Source of the DNA: Rahnella laticis | Lineage (GTDB): Bacteria > Pseudomonadota > Gammaproteobacteria > Enterobacterales > Enterobacteriaceae | NCBI RefSeq assembly: GCF_015644585.1 | Contig: NZ_JADOBI010000009.1 | Span: 63,498 to 127,497 of the forward strand | DNA length: 64,000 nucleotides | Direction: 5' to 3' | Shown: one piece after another, positions 27,015-35,566 of the stretch | Layout: each line of letters starts with the position of its first letter | How positions within the stretch are numbered: position 1 is the first letter of the stretch | Translations under genes and position numbers: made by a program | Notes under the pieces: model-generated | What the model was told of the DNA's origin: nothing | The model's input: the letters and a program-made list of their open reading frames with translations, nothing else | The model's database searches: none

Positions 27015-27338
27015 TTACGCGGTTTGCGTGAATGAACCGTTGCTCACATTGCTGACCCATTGGCTAACCATTGAAGTCACGGAATCAGGATCGTTCCAGC
27101 CAATGATTGCGCCGCCAATAGCACCAAAAGCGATACCGAACAGGCCGCCAGCAACCATCCCAACGCCCTGGCCGATTGCGCCAAAGCCCAGAATGCCGCC
27201 GCCGTCACCGCCGTGCATACCACCGATAACAGCACCCGCTGCACCTGCAGCTGCGCCGCCTAAAATAGCGCTGGTCAAAGCGCTAAAGAAACCTGCACCA
27301 GAAACTGCTTCCACTTCCATTACGCTTAATTCACGCAT
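27015..27338 (-). CDS. Glycine-zipper peptide with double-glycine leader (microcin/Cdz-like)
   Basis: The 107-residue product starts with MRELSVMEVEAVSGA, a 15-residue leader closely resembling that of colicin V (MRTLTLNELDSVSGG), including hydrophobic positions and a GA end in place of GG. Cleavage after Ala15 by the C39 peptidase of the linked exporter is predicted. The mature 92 residues consist of two long Gly/Ala-rich hydrophobic segments (GGAAAGAAGAVIGG, then GMVAGGLFGIAFGAIGGAII) around HGGDGGG, with GxxxG repeats, and a polar C-terminal tail WNDPDSVTSMVSQW. No Cys is present. Class II microcins and the Caulobacter Cdz contact-dependent toxins have this composition. It is the last gene of the operon, with AAGGAAG in front. 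A toxic role is inferred; no typical immunity gene is visible. Confidence 0.8.
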   Translation of the reverse strand: MRELSVMEVEAVSGAGFFSALTSAILGGAAAGAAGAVIGGMHGGDGGGILGFGAIGQGVGMVAGGLFGIAFGAIGGAIIGWNDPDSVTSMVSQWVSNVSNGSFTQTA

Positions 27339-27402
27339 TTATTTCTTCCTTTTTATTTAAATAAAATGTTTTACAACGTCGTGTGAAGATTACTCTACGC
27401 CA

Positions 27403-27433
27403 CGAAAGAACCGGAATGTCCGGCTGTCTTTCG
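27403..27433. other. Hairpin in the leader between the DUF1795 and peptide genes
   Basis: The 166-base gap before the peptide gene contains an outer 7-bp stem CGAAAGA / TCTTTCG and an inner 5-bp stem CCGGA / TCCGG with loop ATG. No U-run follows on the minus strand. It may be a processing or stability element that sets the peptide mRNA apart from the long upstream transcript. The rest of the gap is AT-rich and shows no gene. Confidence 0.4.
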
Positions 27434-27504
27434 ATGGGGGAATTCTGCATTTTATCGATTTTGAAATATATAGAATTACTTCTATTTTTAGTTGGTTTTA
27501 AAAT

Positions 27505-27939
27505 TTATTTTTCTGCGGATAATACAAAGTGCGTGACGCAATGCCGTAATCTCCAGACTTCGTTTTTCATACTTTCTTCATCAGGATATACAGAAGTAAA
27601 ATTAATGATTTCTTTCCCGCCGGGGCAGGCTGCAAATGTGACCTGCCAGACTTTCTGCCCGTTGCCCGTAATAAAGGTAAAGATAACCTGAATAGTATCG
27701 GCAAATAAATCGCCTTCATTCATTTCATCCATTTTTACAAAACTGAACTGATTAAAAATCTTTTGCGCGTTATCTAACTGTAATGACATTTGTTGTGCAA
27801 AAGAGCGTCCTGCCGGAAGCTGGTCGCGATTAATGGTGATTTGCTGTCCCTGACGGAAAGAGACAATGTTGATCGACTGCGTGCGGATTTCTTCTTCAAA
27901 ATCCAGGGTGCCTTCCAGGCAAATTAAGCGATTATTCAT
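27505..27939 (-). CDS. DUF1795 (DcrB/Eag chaperone-like) protein
   Basis: The 144-residue soluble protein without signal peptide fits the DUF1795 fold in full: EGTLDF at the start, QSINIVSFRQGQQITINRDQ, LQLDNAQKIFNQFSFV, then a strand-rich centre (QVIFTFITGNGQKVWQVTFAAC) and a final helix. The same order occurs in Eag chaperones such as EagT6, which bind and shield N-terminal transmembrane segments of type VI effectors. Here it is encoded between a C39-type exporter and a hydrophobic glycine-zipper peptide, suggesting that it keeps the peptide soluble before export or acts as an immunity factor. The ribosome site CAGGAG is strong. The family call is good, the role is inferred. Confidence 0.72.
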   Translation of the reverse strand: MNNRLICLEGTLDFEEEIRTQSINIVSFRQGQQITINRDQLPAGRSFAQQMSLQLDNAQKIFNQFSFVKMDEMNEGDLFADTIQVIFTFITGNGQKVWQVTFAACPGGKEIINFTSVYPDEESMKNEVWRLRHCVTHFVLSAEK

Positions 27940-27974
27940 GATTTCTCCTGATGGATTACGGGGGCATTGAGCGC

Positions 27975-30137
27975 TTAGCCTGCCTCAAGTACCGGTTGTG
28001 ATGCGTTGACCAGCCGGATGAAATCCGGTTTTGGCACTTCCATGATGCCGTTACGGCTAATCTGGATAATACGGTCCGCGCTTAAAATGGTTTCCGGGCG
28101 GTGCGCGATAATGACGCGCGTCATCGCCATGTGTTTAATCGCCGCATTTATGGCGCTTTCGCGCGCCACATCGAGATGGCTGGTGGCTTCGTCGAGAATG
28201 AGAATGCGCGGTTTGCGGTACAGCGCCCGCGCCAGAATCACGCGCTGAATCTGCCCGCCGGACAGAGACGAACCCATGTCGCCGACCATGCTGTTGTAGC
28301 CCATCGGCATCGCCATAATGTCATCGTGGATCTGCGCGATACGCGCCACGCGCTCAACGTGATGACGGTCGAGGCTGGCATCAAAGAAGCTGATGTTATC
28401 CATGATGGATCCGGCAAATAGCATGTCGCTTTGCATCACGCTGCCGATAAGATCACGGTAATGCGTCATGCCCAGCTTTGTGTGATCGACGCCGTTGATG
28501 CAGATGCTGCCGCTCACCGGTTTCAGTAATCCCAGCAGCAGTTTTGCCAGCGTGGTTTTGCCTTGTCCGGAAGGGCCGATAATCGCGATGGATTCACCCG
28601 CTTCAATGGCCAGATTAAAACCGGTAAAAATCTCGGCGTCCGTGGCGGAATAGCGGAACGAAAGCTGACGGATATCCAGACGCACCGGGCCTTCCTGTTC
28701 GGCCAGCGCGATATTGCTTTCCATGTTTTGCTCTTTTTCCGTCAGCACGATGTCCGAGATACGTTCACCGTGTAATCGCAGCATTTTGAATTCAATCAGC
28801 GCGTTGATAAGCCCGGCCGAGCGGGAAATAAACTGGTCGGAAAACGAAATAAAGGCCACCAGCATCCCGCTGGTAAAATTACCGTCCAGCACCTGTCCGG
28901 CGGCCAGCCAGATGAGGACAATCTTGCCGACGCCGGAAATCGTGCCCTGTAACGTGCTGAATCCGATAGACAGTTTTTGTGTCGTAATACCTTTGTTGGT
29001 GGATTCCACGGTTTCATTGGTAAAGGTCGAAACGCGCAGATCCTGCTTGTTATTAAGCTTGATCGCCTGCACGCCGCGAATCGATTCCAGCAGTTGTGAT
29101 TGCGCCTGCGCGGAGGCCAGAAGCTGATCTTCATTGGCCTGCCGGAACGGTTCAAACGAGATCCAGCGGATCAGCGCATAAAGCAGAAACAGGCCGATGA
29201 CCACAAACGTCAGATTGGCGTTGTAGGTAAAAATCACGGCCAATGTGACCAGTGCCATTACGCCGTCGAAAATCGACGAGATAAACCGACCGGTCAGCGT
29301 GCTCTGAATATTGGCGATAGAACCAAAGCGCGACAGAATGTCGCCGACGTGCCGCTCCTCAAAATAGCTCAGCGGCAGGCCAAGCAGATGAGCGCACAAA
29401 TTCCCCGACCACTGCACGCTCAGCATGCTGGAAAACCAGGTCGTCACCCAGCTGCGTAATGCGCTGATCAGATTCTGGAACAGCGTAATGCTGATAAACG
29501 CCACGCCCAGCAGCGTCAGCAGATCGCGGTCGCTGGACACCAAAACCTGGTCGATCACCCACTGCATATAAAACGGTGAAATGATGCCGAAAAACTCCAG
29601 CGCCAGAGAGAGCAGGGCGACCTGCGTAAACGCGGATCCGATGCCCGACACATTGCGGATCAGGTTGAGCATCGAGATCGACTTTTTCTCGTTCTTCTGC
29701 TCAAAGGTTGCCGCCGGATACAGTTCCAGCGCCACGCCGGTGAACGATCGCGACACTTCATCCATCGCCACTTTACGCACGCCGCGTGCCGGATCGTGGA
29801 TTGTGATGGTGTTTTTGCTGATGCTTTTGAGCACCACAAAATGGTTCAGATCCCAGTGCAGCACGCAGGGCAGGCTGAGTTTATGCAGCTCATCAAGCTC
29901 CAGCCGCACGGCGCGGCAACCCATTCCCAGATTTTGGGCGAAGGACATCACATCCGTCAGCGTGCTGCCTTTTTGTGATGACGGAAAACGGTGGCGCAAC
30001 GACACCATATCAATCTGGTGGCCGTAGAAACCGGCAATCATACCGACGCACGTCAGCCCGCACTCTGCGGCCTGCGTCTGGCGTAAAACTGGCAACTTAT
30101 GGCGGAACGACAAATTAAGTTTGTGAAAAAGATCCAT
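27975..30137 (-). CDS. Peptidase-containing ABC exporter (CvaB-type, C39)
   Basis: The 720-residue protein combines an N-terminal C39 peptidase, a six-helix ABC exporter membrane domain (about 155-430) and a nucleotide-binding domain. Peptidase residues are Gln20, Cys26 (QTQAAECGLTC), His99 (NHFVVL) and Asp115 (IHDPARG), so the protease should be active and remove double-glycine leaders. The ATPase has the Walker A GPSGQGKTT, signature SLSGGQIQRV and Walker B RILILDEATSHLD. It should export the peptide encoded at the operon end. The ATG at 30137 is preferred to a TTG two codons upstream. Confidence 0.92.
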   Translation of the reverse strand: MDLFHKLNLSFRHKLPVLRQTQAAECGLTCVGMIAGFYGHQIDMVSLRHRFPSSQKGSTLTDVMSFAQNLGMGCRAVRLELDELHKLSLPCVLHWDLNHFVVLKSISKNTITIHDPARGVRKVAMDEVSRSFTGVALELYPAATFEQKNEKKSISMLNLIRNVSGIGSAFTQVALLSLALEFFGIISPFYMQWVIDQVLVSSDRDLLTLLGVAFISITLFQNLISALRSWVTTWFSSMLSVQWSGNLCAHLLGLPLSYFEERHVGDILSRFGSIANIQSTLTGRFISSIFDGVMALVTLAVIFTYNANLTFVVIGLFLLYALIRWISFEPFRQANEDQLLASAQAQSQLLESIRGVQAIKLNNKQDLRVSTFTNETVESTNKGITTQKLSIGFSTLQGTISGVGKIVLIWLAAGQVLDGNFTSGMLVAFISFSDQFISRSAGLINALIEFKMLRLHGERISDIVLTEKEQNMESNIALAEQEGPVRLDIRQLSFRYSATDAEIFTGFNLAIEAGESIAIIGPSGQGKTTLAKLLLGLLKPVSGSICINGVDHTKLGMTHYRDLIGSVMQSDMLFAGSIMDNISFFDASLDRHHVERVARIAQIHDDIMAMPMGYNSMVGDMGSSLSGGQIQRVILARALYRKPRILILDEATSHLDVARESAINAAIKHMAMTRVIIAHRPETILSADRIIQISRNGIMEVPKPDFIRLVNASQPVLEAG

Positions 30138-30162
30138 GCTCAACCCGGTTAACTATTTGAAA

Positions 30163-31425
30163 TTACAGAGAGGTCATCTTGCCCAGCGCGTTAAGCGGCT
30201 CAAGAACCCATTCGTAGATGCGGCGTTTATCAACGATAAAATCAGCGTCCAGCCCGCTGCCGGGGCGCAGGCTGACCTGCTTGCCATAGGCCTGTACTGA
30301 CTGGTGATCGATGGCGACTTTGACCTGATAAAGGGATTCCTGAACCTGAGAATCGCCGGTAATGCTGGAGACTTCCTGCGGTGACAGCGCCGATTTGGAG
30401 ATTTCAGTCACGGTGCCGTACTGCTGACCAAACTTCTGCCAGGGGAAAGATTCGTAGCGCAGCACCACGCGCTGGCCGGGGCGGATAAACCCGATTGCGC
30501 GGCTGCTGAGCATGATCCGCGCCTGCAAGCGGGCGTTGTCCGGCAGGATCATCGCGACCGTTTGCCCGGCGCTGACGATTTGCCCCGGTTTCACCAGCAC
30601 GGCGCTGACCGTGCCTTTTTCCGGCGCGCGCAAATCAATCGAACGGCGGGACTCGTTTTCCATCATCGACTGCGTGATGTCGGAGAGTTTTTGCTGAAGG
30701 TCATTCTTCTGCTGGTAATAAGTGAGTGGTTGCTCACGCAGCTGCTGGCGCGCCTGAGCCAGTTGCTGCCTGACATCGATGCGCTGACGGGCCACATCCT
30801 GCAAACGCACGCTGGCATCCAGCAGATCATTTTGCTGCTGCTCGACCTGCGTATTCGAGGCGTAGCCTTCGGCGCGCATGGCGGCCATTTTATCGACCTG
30901 CTTTTTGGTCAGCGCGATTTGCTGTGTACGCTGCTGGTAAATCGTGTCCAGCTCAGCGGACTGCTGTTCCAGCAGGCTGCTTTTTTCCTGCAACGAGCGG
31001 AGCGTTTCCGCATTGAGCTGCTCAAGATTGGTCAGCTGATTGTTTAAACCCTGCTGCTGGAGATCCAGCTGGCTGGCGATCGCTTCACGCGTCTGACCAT
31101 AACGGCCGGTGGAGATTTCCGACGAAATAGTGGCAATCTGATCGCCTTTTTTCAGGTTATCGCCTTCGCGGACGGGCAGGGCCATCACCGTTCCGGCGGT
31201 CATCGCCGTCATGGTCATCATGCCGCTTTCCGGCGTCAGCACGCCTTTCGCGGTTTCGCGTTTGGTGTAACTGCCGAAAATACAAAAACCAATCAGTACC
31301 GCCACCAGCGCACAGACGATGGCGATAATCAGCCAGCGGAACGGCGGGCAATACAGGGCCACCGCGCCCAGCACTTTAGTTTTTTGGGCGTCCAGCGATT
31401 CTTTTCGAAATAAGTCGTTATTCAT
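30163..31425 (-). CDS. HlyD/CvaA-type periplasmic adaptor of type I secretion
   Basis: The 420-residue protein has a short cytoplasmic end, one membrane span (about 30-51), a biotinyl-lipoyl-like half motif (GTVMALPVREGDNLKKGDQI), a long coiled-coil hairpin rich in Gln and Leu (about 110-270) and a beta-barrel domain. This is the membrane-fusion protein linking the ABC exporter with the outer-membrane channel. It lies 25 bases before the ABC gene and 15 bases after the TolC-like gene. The ATG at 31425 with CCGGAG in front is preferred to the TTG two codons upstream. Confidence 0.9.
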   Translation of the reverse strand: MNNDLFRKESLDAQKTKVLGAVALYCPPFRWLIIAIVCALVAVLIGFCIFGSYTKRETAKGVLTPESGMMTMTAMTAGTVMALPVREGDNLKKGDQIATISSEISTGRYGQTREAIASQLDLQQQGLNNQLTNLEQLNAETLRSLQEKSSLLEQQSAELDTIYQQRTQQIALTKKQVDKMAAMRAEGYASNTQVEQQQNDLLDASVRLQDVARQRIDVRQQLAQARQQLREQPLTYYQQKNDLQQKLSDITQSMMENESRRSIDLRAPEKGTVSAVLVKPGQIVSAGQTVAMILPDNARLQARIMLSSRAIGFIRPGQRVVLRYESFPWQKFGQQYGTVTEISKSALSPQEVSSITGDSQVQESLYQVKVAIDHQSVQAYGKQVSLRPGSGLDADFIVDKRRIYEWVLEPLNALGKMTSL

Positions 31426-31440
31426 GCTCAAAATCTCCGG

Positions 31441-32760
31441 TTACGCCGCGCCACAGTTGAAAATTTGCATCGCGGCGTAATCGAGCGCGCCGGTTGCGGA
31501 TTTTAATTTAACGATCGACTGAATCAGGCTGTTCTGCGCCTGCGCCAGATCCTGAATCGCCTGGTAATAATCTTTCTCGGCATTGAATTCGTCGATCAGC
31601 GTGCGCTGCCCGATTTCCCGTCCGTAACGCGTTGACGTCAGCCGCTTTTCGGCGGAACTGATCGCCCGCTCATACGCCCTGATCCGCGACTGATCGTTTC
31701 TCACGCCCGACGCCGCCTGAATCGCCTGCTGTTCGGCTTTGCGGCGTGCGTTAATCAGCAAATCCTTACTCTGTTCATAGCGGTGAGCGGCTTCGAGGCT
31801 TTGCGAAATGTGGCTGCCACCGGCAAACAGCGGGATCGACACGTTGACGCCGTAAGTGGTGTTGTCGGTTTTGGACGTGGTGCCGAACAGGTCATCCAGC
31901 AGATTGCTGTTTTCCGCCCGGCTCCAGTTCTTGCCATAACCGGCCTGAAAGGTGACGACGGGCATATAGTTGGACGTGGCGGTGGTAATGTCGGCTTCGG
32001 TGCCTTTCTGGGTCTGAATGGCGGAAAGCACGTCCAGATTGTTGGCGGTTGCCAGCTGTTTAATCTGCTCAGGATTGATGTCCTGCGTATAACGCACACA
32101 GCTCAGGGTCTGGTCGGAAATCCCCTGCGCGTCGAGGCCCGTCATCTGGCGGAATGTCACGTAGGCATCGTTAAGACTGTTTTCTGACGCCAGCTCATCC
32201 GCCACCGCCTTGTCATAGTTGGCCTGCGCTTCCACTTCATCCAGCCGCGTGCCGTCGCCCACTTCCAGCGCTTTTTGCGACTGTTTCAGCTTGGCGTTAA
32301 ACGCCGCGAGGATCCGCTGATTGGTTTCCAGCACGCTGCGCTGATACACCACGTCGTAAAATGCCGACACCACATCGGTGATCAGCTTTTGCTGAGCAAT
32401 CAGGTAATTCACGTCAGCCAGATCGCTGATCACCAGGCTTTTGCGCCATGTCGCATATTTCGATACGTCAAAAATCGGCTGCGTCACATTGAAGCTGTAA
32501 TTATGACGGGTGACGCCGGCGGAATAAGCGGCATCGGGCTGATCGGTTTTATTCCACGCGCCGTTCAGGGTGACAACCGGTAATAATCCGGCAAATCCCT
32601 GATATTTTTTCTGGCTGTCCGCGTCGTGTTCACTGCGCGCCGCATTAATTTCTGCATTATAGGTATTGGCTGCAATAAGGGCTTCCTGAAGCGACAGCGC
32701 CCAGGCATTCCCGGTGAGTAATAATCCCCCGGTGAGCGGGATAAGCATTTTTTTAAACAT
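31441..32760 (-). CDS. TolC-family outer-membrane channel protein
   Basis: The 439-residue protein has a signal peptide (to about residue 22, GNAWA) and the repeated helix-strand structure of TolC, with typical blocks SLQEALIAANTYNAEINAAR, RHNYSFNVTQPIFD and GVNVSIPLFAGG. It gives the secretion operon its own outer-membrane exit duct, in addition to the housekeeping TolC. As the first gene of the operon, it begins 22 bases after the LuxR-type gene. The ATG at 32760 is preferred over a TTG four codons upstream. Confidence 0.9.
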   Translation of the reverse strand: MFKKMLIPLTGGLLLTGNAWALSLQEALIAANTYNAEINAARSEHDADSQKKYQGFAGLLPVVTLNGAWNKTDQPDAAYSAGVTRHNYSFNVTQPIFDVSKYATWRKSLVISDLADVNYLIAQQKLITDVVSAFYDVVYQRSVLETNQRILAAFNAKLKQSQKALEVGDGTRLDEVEAQANYDKAVADELASENSLNDAYVTFRQMTGLDAQGISDQTLSCVRYTQDINPEQIKQLATANNLDVLSAIQTQKGTEADITTATSNYMPVVTFQAGYGKNWSRAENSNLLDDLFGTTSKTDNTTYGVNVSIPLFAGGSHISQSLEAAHRYEQSKDLLINARRKAEQQAIQAASGVRNDQSRIRAYERAISSAEKRLTSTRYGREIGQRTLIDEFNAEKDYYQAIQDLAQAQNSLIQSIVKLKSATGALDYAAMQIFNCGAA

Positions 32761-32782
32761 GAAATTCCACAAAGTTTAATAA

Positions 32783-33436
32783 TTAGAAAAATGTGTTCTG
32801 GTGTAAAAATCGCAATAATTCACTTTCACTGGTGATATGCAGCTTATTCATGGCATTGCGCTTCTGGGTCGAGACGGTGCTCATCGCCCGGCATTTTTTC
32901 GAGGCAATTTGTGAAAGTGAATATCCCTGATTAATCAGGTTGATGACTTCCCATTCCTTGGTGGTCAGCTCATCCTGGGTCTGCAACAGATGTGCTTTAA
33001 TGGACTGAGAAATATAGGGTTCCGGTTCTGCCGTCATCATGGCGTTCATCAGCGCGGTGACCAGTTCATGCGGCGTGTCATGGGAGCTGAGCATAATATC
33101 CATGCCCGCGCCGGCCATTTTTTTGAGTAAAACTGGTTTCATGTTTTGAGCAAATAACACCGTGGTCGTGTGATTATTTGCACAAAGCACAGACAGCACT
33201 TTACGGATTTCGGTTTCACGGAAATATCCGTCAAACAGGCAGGATGAATTAATCATCACAATGTCGATTTTATTTTCTTTCACCGCGTTTAACAGCGATT
33301 CCGGATCCGGAAAATGATGTAGCTTTAAATGACTGACTTTCATCTCCTGCTGAATATATGAAGCAATCAAATCATAGGACATATGATATTGATGGAAGTA
33401 CGTCATATTAATCGTTGTGAGCGTTGTATTTTTCAT
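32783..33436 (-). CDS. LuxR-family regulator upstream of the secretion operon
   Basis: The 217-residue protein has an N-terminal receiver-like domain (DIVMINSSCLFDGYF in the place of the phospho-acceptor region) and a C-terminal LuxR-type helix-turn-helix (LTTKEWEVINLINQGYSLSQ, STVSTQKRNAMNKL). It is similar in layout to the gene at 23822. It is located on the same strand directly upstream of the TolC-like gene, so control of the secretion operon or of the flanking fimbrial operon is likely. The ATG at 33436 is preferred over a TTG at 33457, neither with a strong ribosome site. Confidence 0.8.
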   Translation of the reverse strand: MKNTTLTTINMTYFHQYHMSYDLIASYIQQEMKVSHLKLHHFPDPESLLNAVKENKIDIVMINSSCLFDGYFRETEIRKVLSVLCANNHTTTVLFAQNMKPVLLKKMAGAGMDIMLSSHDTPHELVTALMNAMMTAEPEPYISQSIKAHLLQTQDELTTKEWEVINLINQGYSLSQIASKKCRAMSTVSTQKRNAMNKLHITSESELLRFLHQNTFF

Positions 33437-33488
33437 AGGCTGCTTCAGGTTCGTCAACGTAATAAACCTCTGGAACGGGTGCGATAAA

Positions 33489-33513
33489 TCCGGGCATCTG
33501 CGGGATGCCCGGA
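33489..33513 (-). terminator. Terminator-like hairpin after fimbrial operon 2
   Basis: A 10-bp stem TCCGGGCATC / GATGCCCGGA (33489-33498 with 33504-33513) with loop TGCGG lies 16 bases after the last gene of the operon on the minus strand, followed by TTTATC. It suggests that the fimbrial operon 2 transcript ends before the LuxR-type gene. Confidence 0.6.
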
Positions 33514-33529
33514 CGTGACAGCGTTATTG

Positions 33530-34243
33530 TTATAATTGCCGCTGGTACAACGTTTGTTTCCCGTAATCGTCAATCACCGACCAGCTTATCTGCCGGGCGT
33601 GATTGCCTGCCGGAACCGTCACCGTGGCGGAAGATTTTGGTGCCACCATCAGCGGCGTCAGTGGTTTATCGCCCAGGCTCAGCCCGCCTAACGTCTGGTG
33701 ATAAGGCGTCGGATTAGTGATCACCAGCGCGCCATCGCGTAGCGCAAACTCCAGCGATTTCCCGATATCTTCACCCGGTGCTTTCAGCCCGGCGGGGCGC
33801 ACAAACACTTTCATACGGATACGCAGCGGCAAAATGACTTTCTTTTCACCGGTGCTGCCGGCCTGCGTATTCGGCGGGATCTGATAAATATTCAGCCAGT
33901 AAACCTGCTCACGATCCGACGGCATTCCCTGACGGGAAAGCAACATCACGCGCAGGTTGCGCGATCCGCCTGCGTCCAGTTTGAACACCGGCGGCACAAC
34001 AATAACCGGCGTGCTGATCTTGTCCGGTGGCGTAAGCGGGTTGTTATCGTCACTCCAGACCTGAACCAGCGCCGGTGCCCGCTCAGAATTCACCAGCACC
34101 AGCGATTCCGCCATGCTGTCTTCATTAAACACCAGACGGCTTTGCGTGCTGTTAACCACCGCACCGGCCAGGCTGGCGTTGAGCAACAGCGCCGCCGCCA
34201 GCAAAGGCTTACTGAAGGCTGACAACAATCTGAGCTTGCGCAT
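33530..34243 (-). CDS. Second periplasmic fimbrial chaperone (operon 2)
   Basis: The 237-residue protein has a signal peptide (to about residue 28, SLAGA) and the PapD-like two-domain chaperone fold: RLVFNEDSMAESLVLVNSER, VYWLNIYQIPPN and RIRMKVFVRPAGL are clear family blocks. The ATG at 34243 lies within the adhesin gene, whose stop is at 34209, so translation is coupled. A second chaperone at the end of the operon, right after the adhesin gene, suggests a specialised escort for the tip subunit. Upstream in-frame codons (to 34381) have no signal peptide character. Confidence 0.9.
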   Translation of the reverse strand: MRKLRLLSAFSKPLLAAALLLNASLAGAVVNSTQSRLVFNEDSMAESLVLVNSERAPALVQVWSDDNNPLTPPDKISTPVIVVPPVFKLDAGGSRNLRVMLLSRQGMPSDREQVYWLNIYQIPPNTQAGSTGEKKVILPLRIRMKVFVRPAGLKAPGEDIGKSLEFALRDGALVITNPTPYHQTLGGLSLGDKPLTPLMVAPKSSATVTVPAGNHARQISWSVIDDYGKQTLYQRQL

Positions 34244-35558
34244 TGACTGATCCTGCTGCGGCCTGTAATCCCGGAAGTTGTTCAAGTGACGCGGTGAACG
34301 TTCCACCATACGCTTCCCCGCCGGTCGACGTGGCACCGGTTGCACTGAGTAAATCGGCAAATCCGTACCAGCCCGCTGCATTGCCGGTGCCGGTGGTATC
34401 CTTGGATGACAGCAGATTCAGTGCCGCGCCGGACGGCGAGTACAGACGGATGCCAACGCCGGAGGCCACGCCGCTGGTGCCGTAGTTATCATCAAGCAGA
34501 TAGCTGATCCCGCCGGAGCTGCTTTTCAGCCCCAGCGTTGACGCCTGACTTAACGCCGTGGGCTGCGTCACCAGAAAACCCATCGCGACAGGAGCGTTTG
34601 TACTGCTGGACGTGGTACCGGAAATGGCGCCAGCGTCACATTCGATGGAGACGTTGAAGGTATTCGAACTGCTGCTGCCGTTTCGCAAATCACCGGCACC
34701 GATGGACGGCAACTGCACCACCTGGTCGAAATCGCCGACCTTGCAGGTATTCCCGCGAATGATCGTGGTGGAACCGCCCCTCATGCTCCACACCGCGGAG
34801 GTGTTATAAGGTGAAGGAGAGTTTGCGAGGGATCCGGTGGTCAGATCGGTGTTCATCGCGTTGCCCTTCAGGGCCACAAAACCCTGCGGAGCTACGATTT
34901 GCGAGAAGGCATTACGTGTGACGTAAGCCCCGGAGCCGATATCGTCCGTTTTAATCAGCTCAAACGTGGCGCTGTCAAATGACGACGCCGGAATATAAAT
35001 GTTAGATCCGACGGTAATGTAATCATCAGCCGTCAGCTTACGTTCCTGCCATTTGCTGGTGTAATACAAGCCGGTTTTCTGGTTCGTAATACGGTAGGCA
35101 ATGCCCTGTGCCGGCGTGGCATAACCGCCGTCAACGTCATTCACCGCATATCCGCCGTAGAAAACCCCGTTGCCGCCGAACAGGGCATACATTTCATATA
35201 ACGTATCGGCATCGGCCAGCGCGCATTTGAAGACAATCTGATTGGCGGAATACGGCACTTTCAGCGCCGTATCGATAAAGTTCAGGTTTGCGCTGGCGAG
35301 CACGGTGCCCGCCGTCGCCAGCGACTGCGCGCCGGTACCCATAATAATGGTCCCGAACGAAATCGAGGCCGCCGCCGAGTTCAGTACGCCGCCCCAGCTG
35401 GTGGCGGTGTAACCCATATCCGCCACCGCCTGCGGGATCGTGGACGTGGTGGTGCCGATCCCGGTGACCTTGTAGCAAATCGCGTGAGCCCACGGCGAGC
35501 AGGCCATAAAGGCTGAGGCAATCAGCCAGGTTTTTAACTGAGAAATAGAAAATTTCAT
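34209..35558 (-). CDS. Fimbrial tip adhesin, two-domain (operon 2)
   Basis: The 449-residue protein has a signal peptide ending AHA at about residue 26, a long N-terminal domain (about 27-290) and a C-terminal pilin domain with the Cys pair RGNTCKVGDFDQVVQLPS and VSIECDAG, ending in the strand AQIVVSLQ. This is a large tip adhesin of FimH/MrkD style, with an unusually long binding domain rich in Gly, Ser, Tyr and Asn. The ATG at 35558 begins eight bases after the usher stop; a GTG at 35570 is in frame. The receptor is unknown. Confidence 0.85.
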   Translation of the reverse strand: MKFSISQLKTWLIASAFMACSPWAHAICYKVTGIGTTTSTIPQAVADMGYTATSWGGVLNSAAASISFGTIIMGTGAQSLATAGTVLASANLNFIDTALKVPYSANQIVFKCALADADTLYEMYALFGGNGVFYGGYAVNDVDGGYATPAQGIAYRITNQKTGLYYTSKWQERKLTADDYITVGSNIYIPASSFDSATFELIKTDDIGSGAYVTRNAFSQIVAPQGFVALKGNAMNTDLTTGSLANSPSPYNTSAVWSMRGGSTTIIRGNTCKVGDFDQVVQLPSIGAGDLRNGSSSSNTFNVSIECDAGAISGTTSSSTNAPVAMGFLVTQPTALSQASTLGLKSSSGGISYLLDDNYGTSGVASGVGIRLYSPSGAALNLLSSKDTTGTGNAAGWYGFADLLSATGATSTGGEAYGGTFTASLEQLPGLQAAAGSVNAQAQIVVSLQ

Positions 35559-35566
35559 GGTGATTC

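Noticed and set aside
27015..27338. Glycine-rich peptide as a phage holin or a simple glycine-zipper lipoprotein
   Set aside because: There is no lipobox, no phage gene nearby, and the N-terminus matches double-glycine leaders next to a peptidase-containing exporter.
27505..27939. DUF1795 protein as evidence of a type VI secretion cluster
   Set aside because: No VgrG, PAAR, Hcp or Rhs genes are in the window; all neighbours belong to type I secretion.
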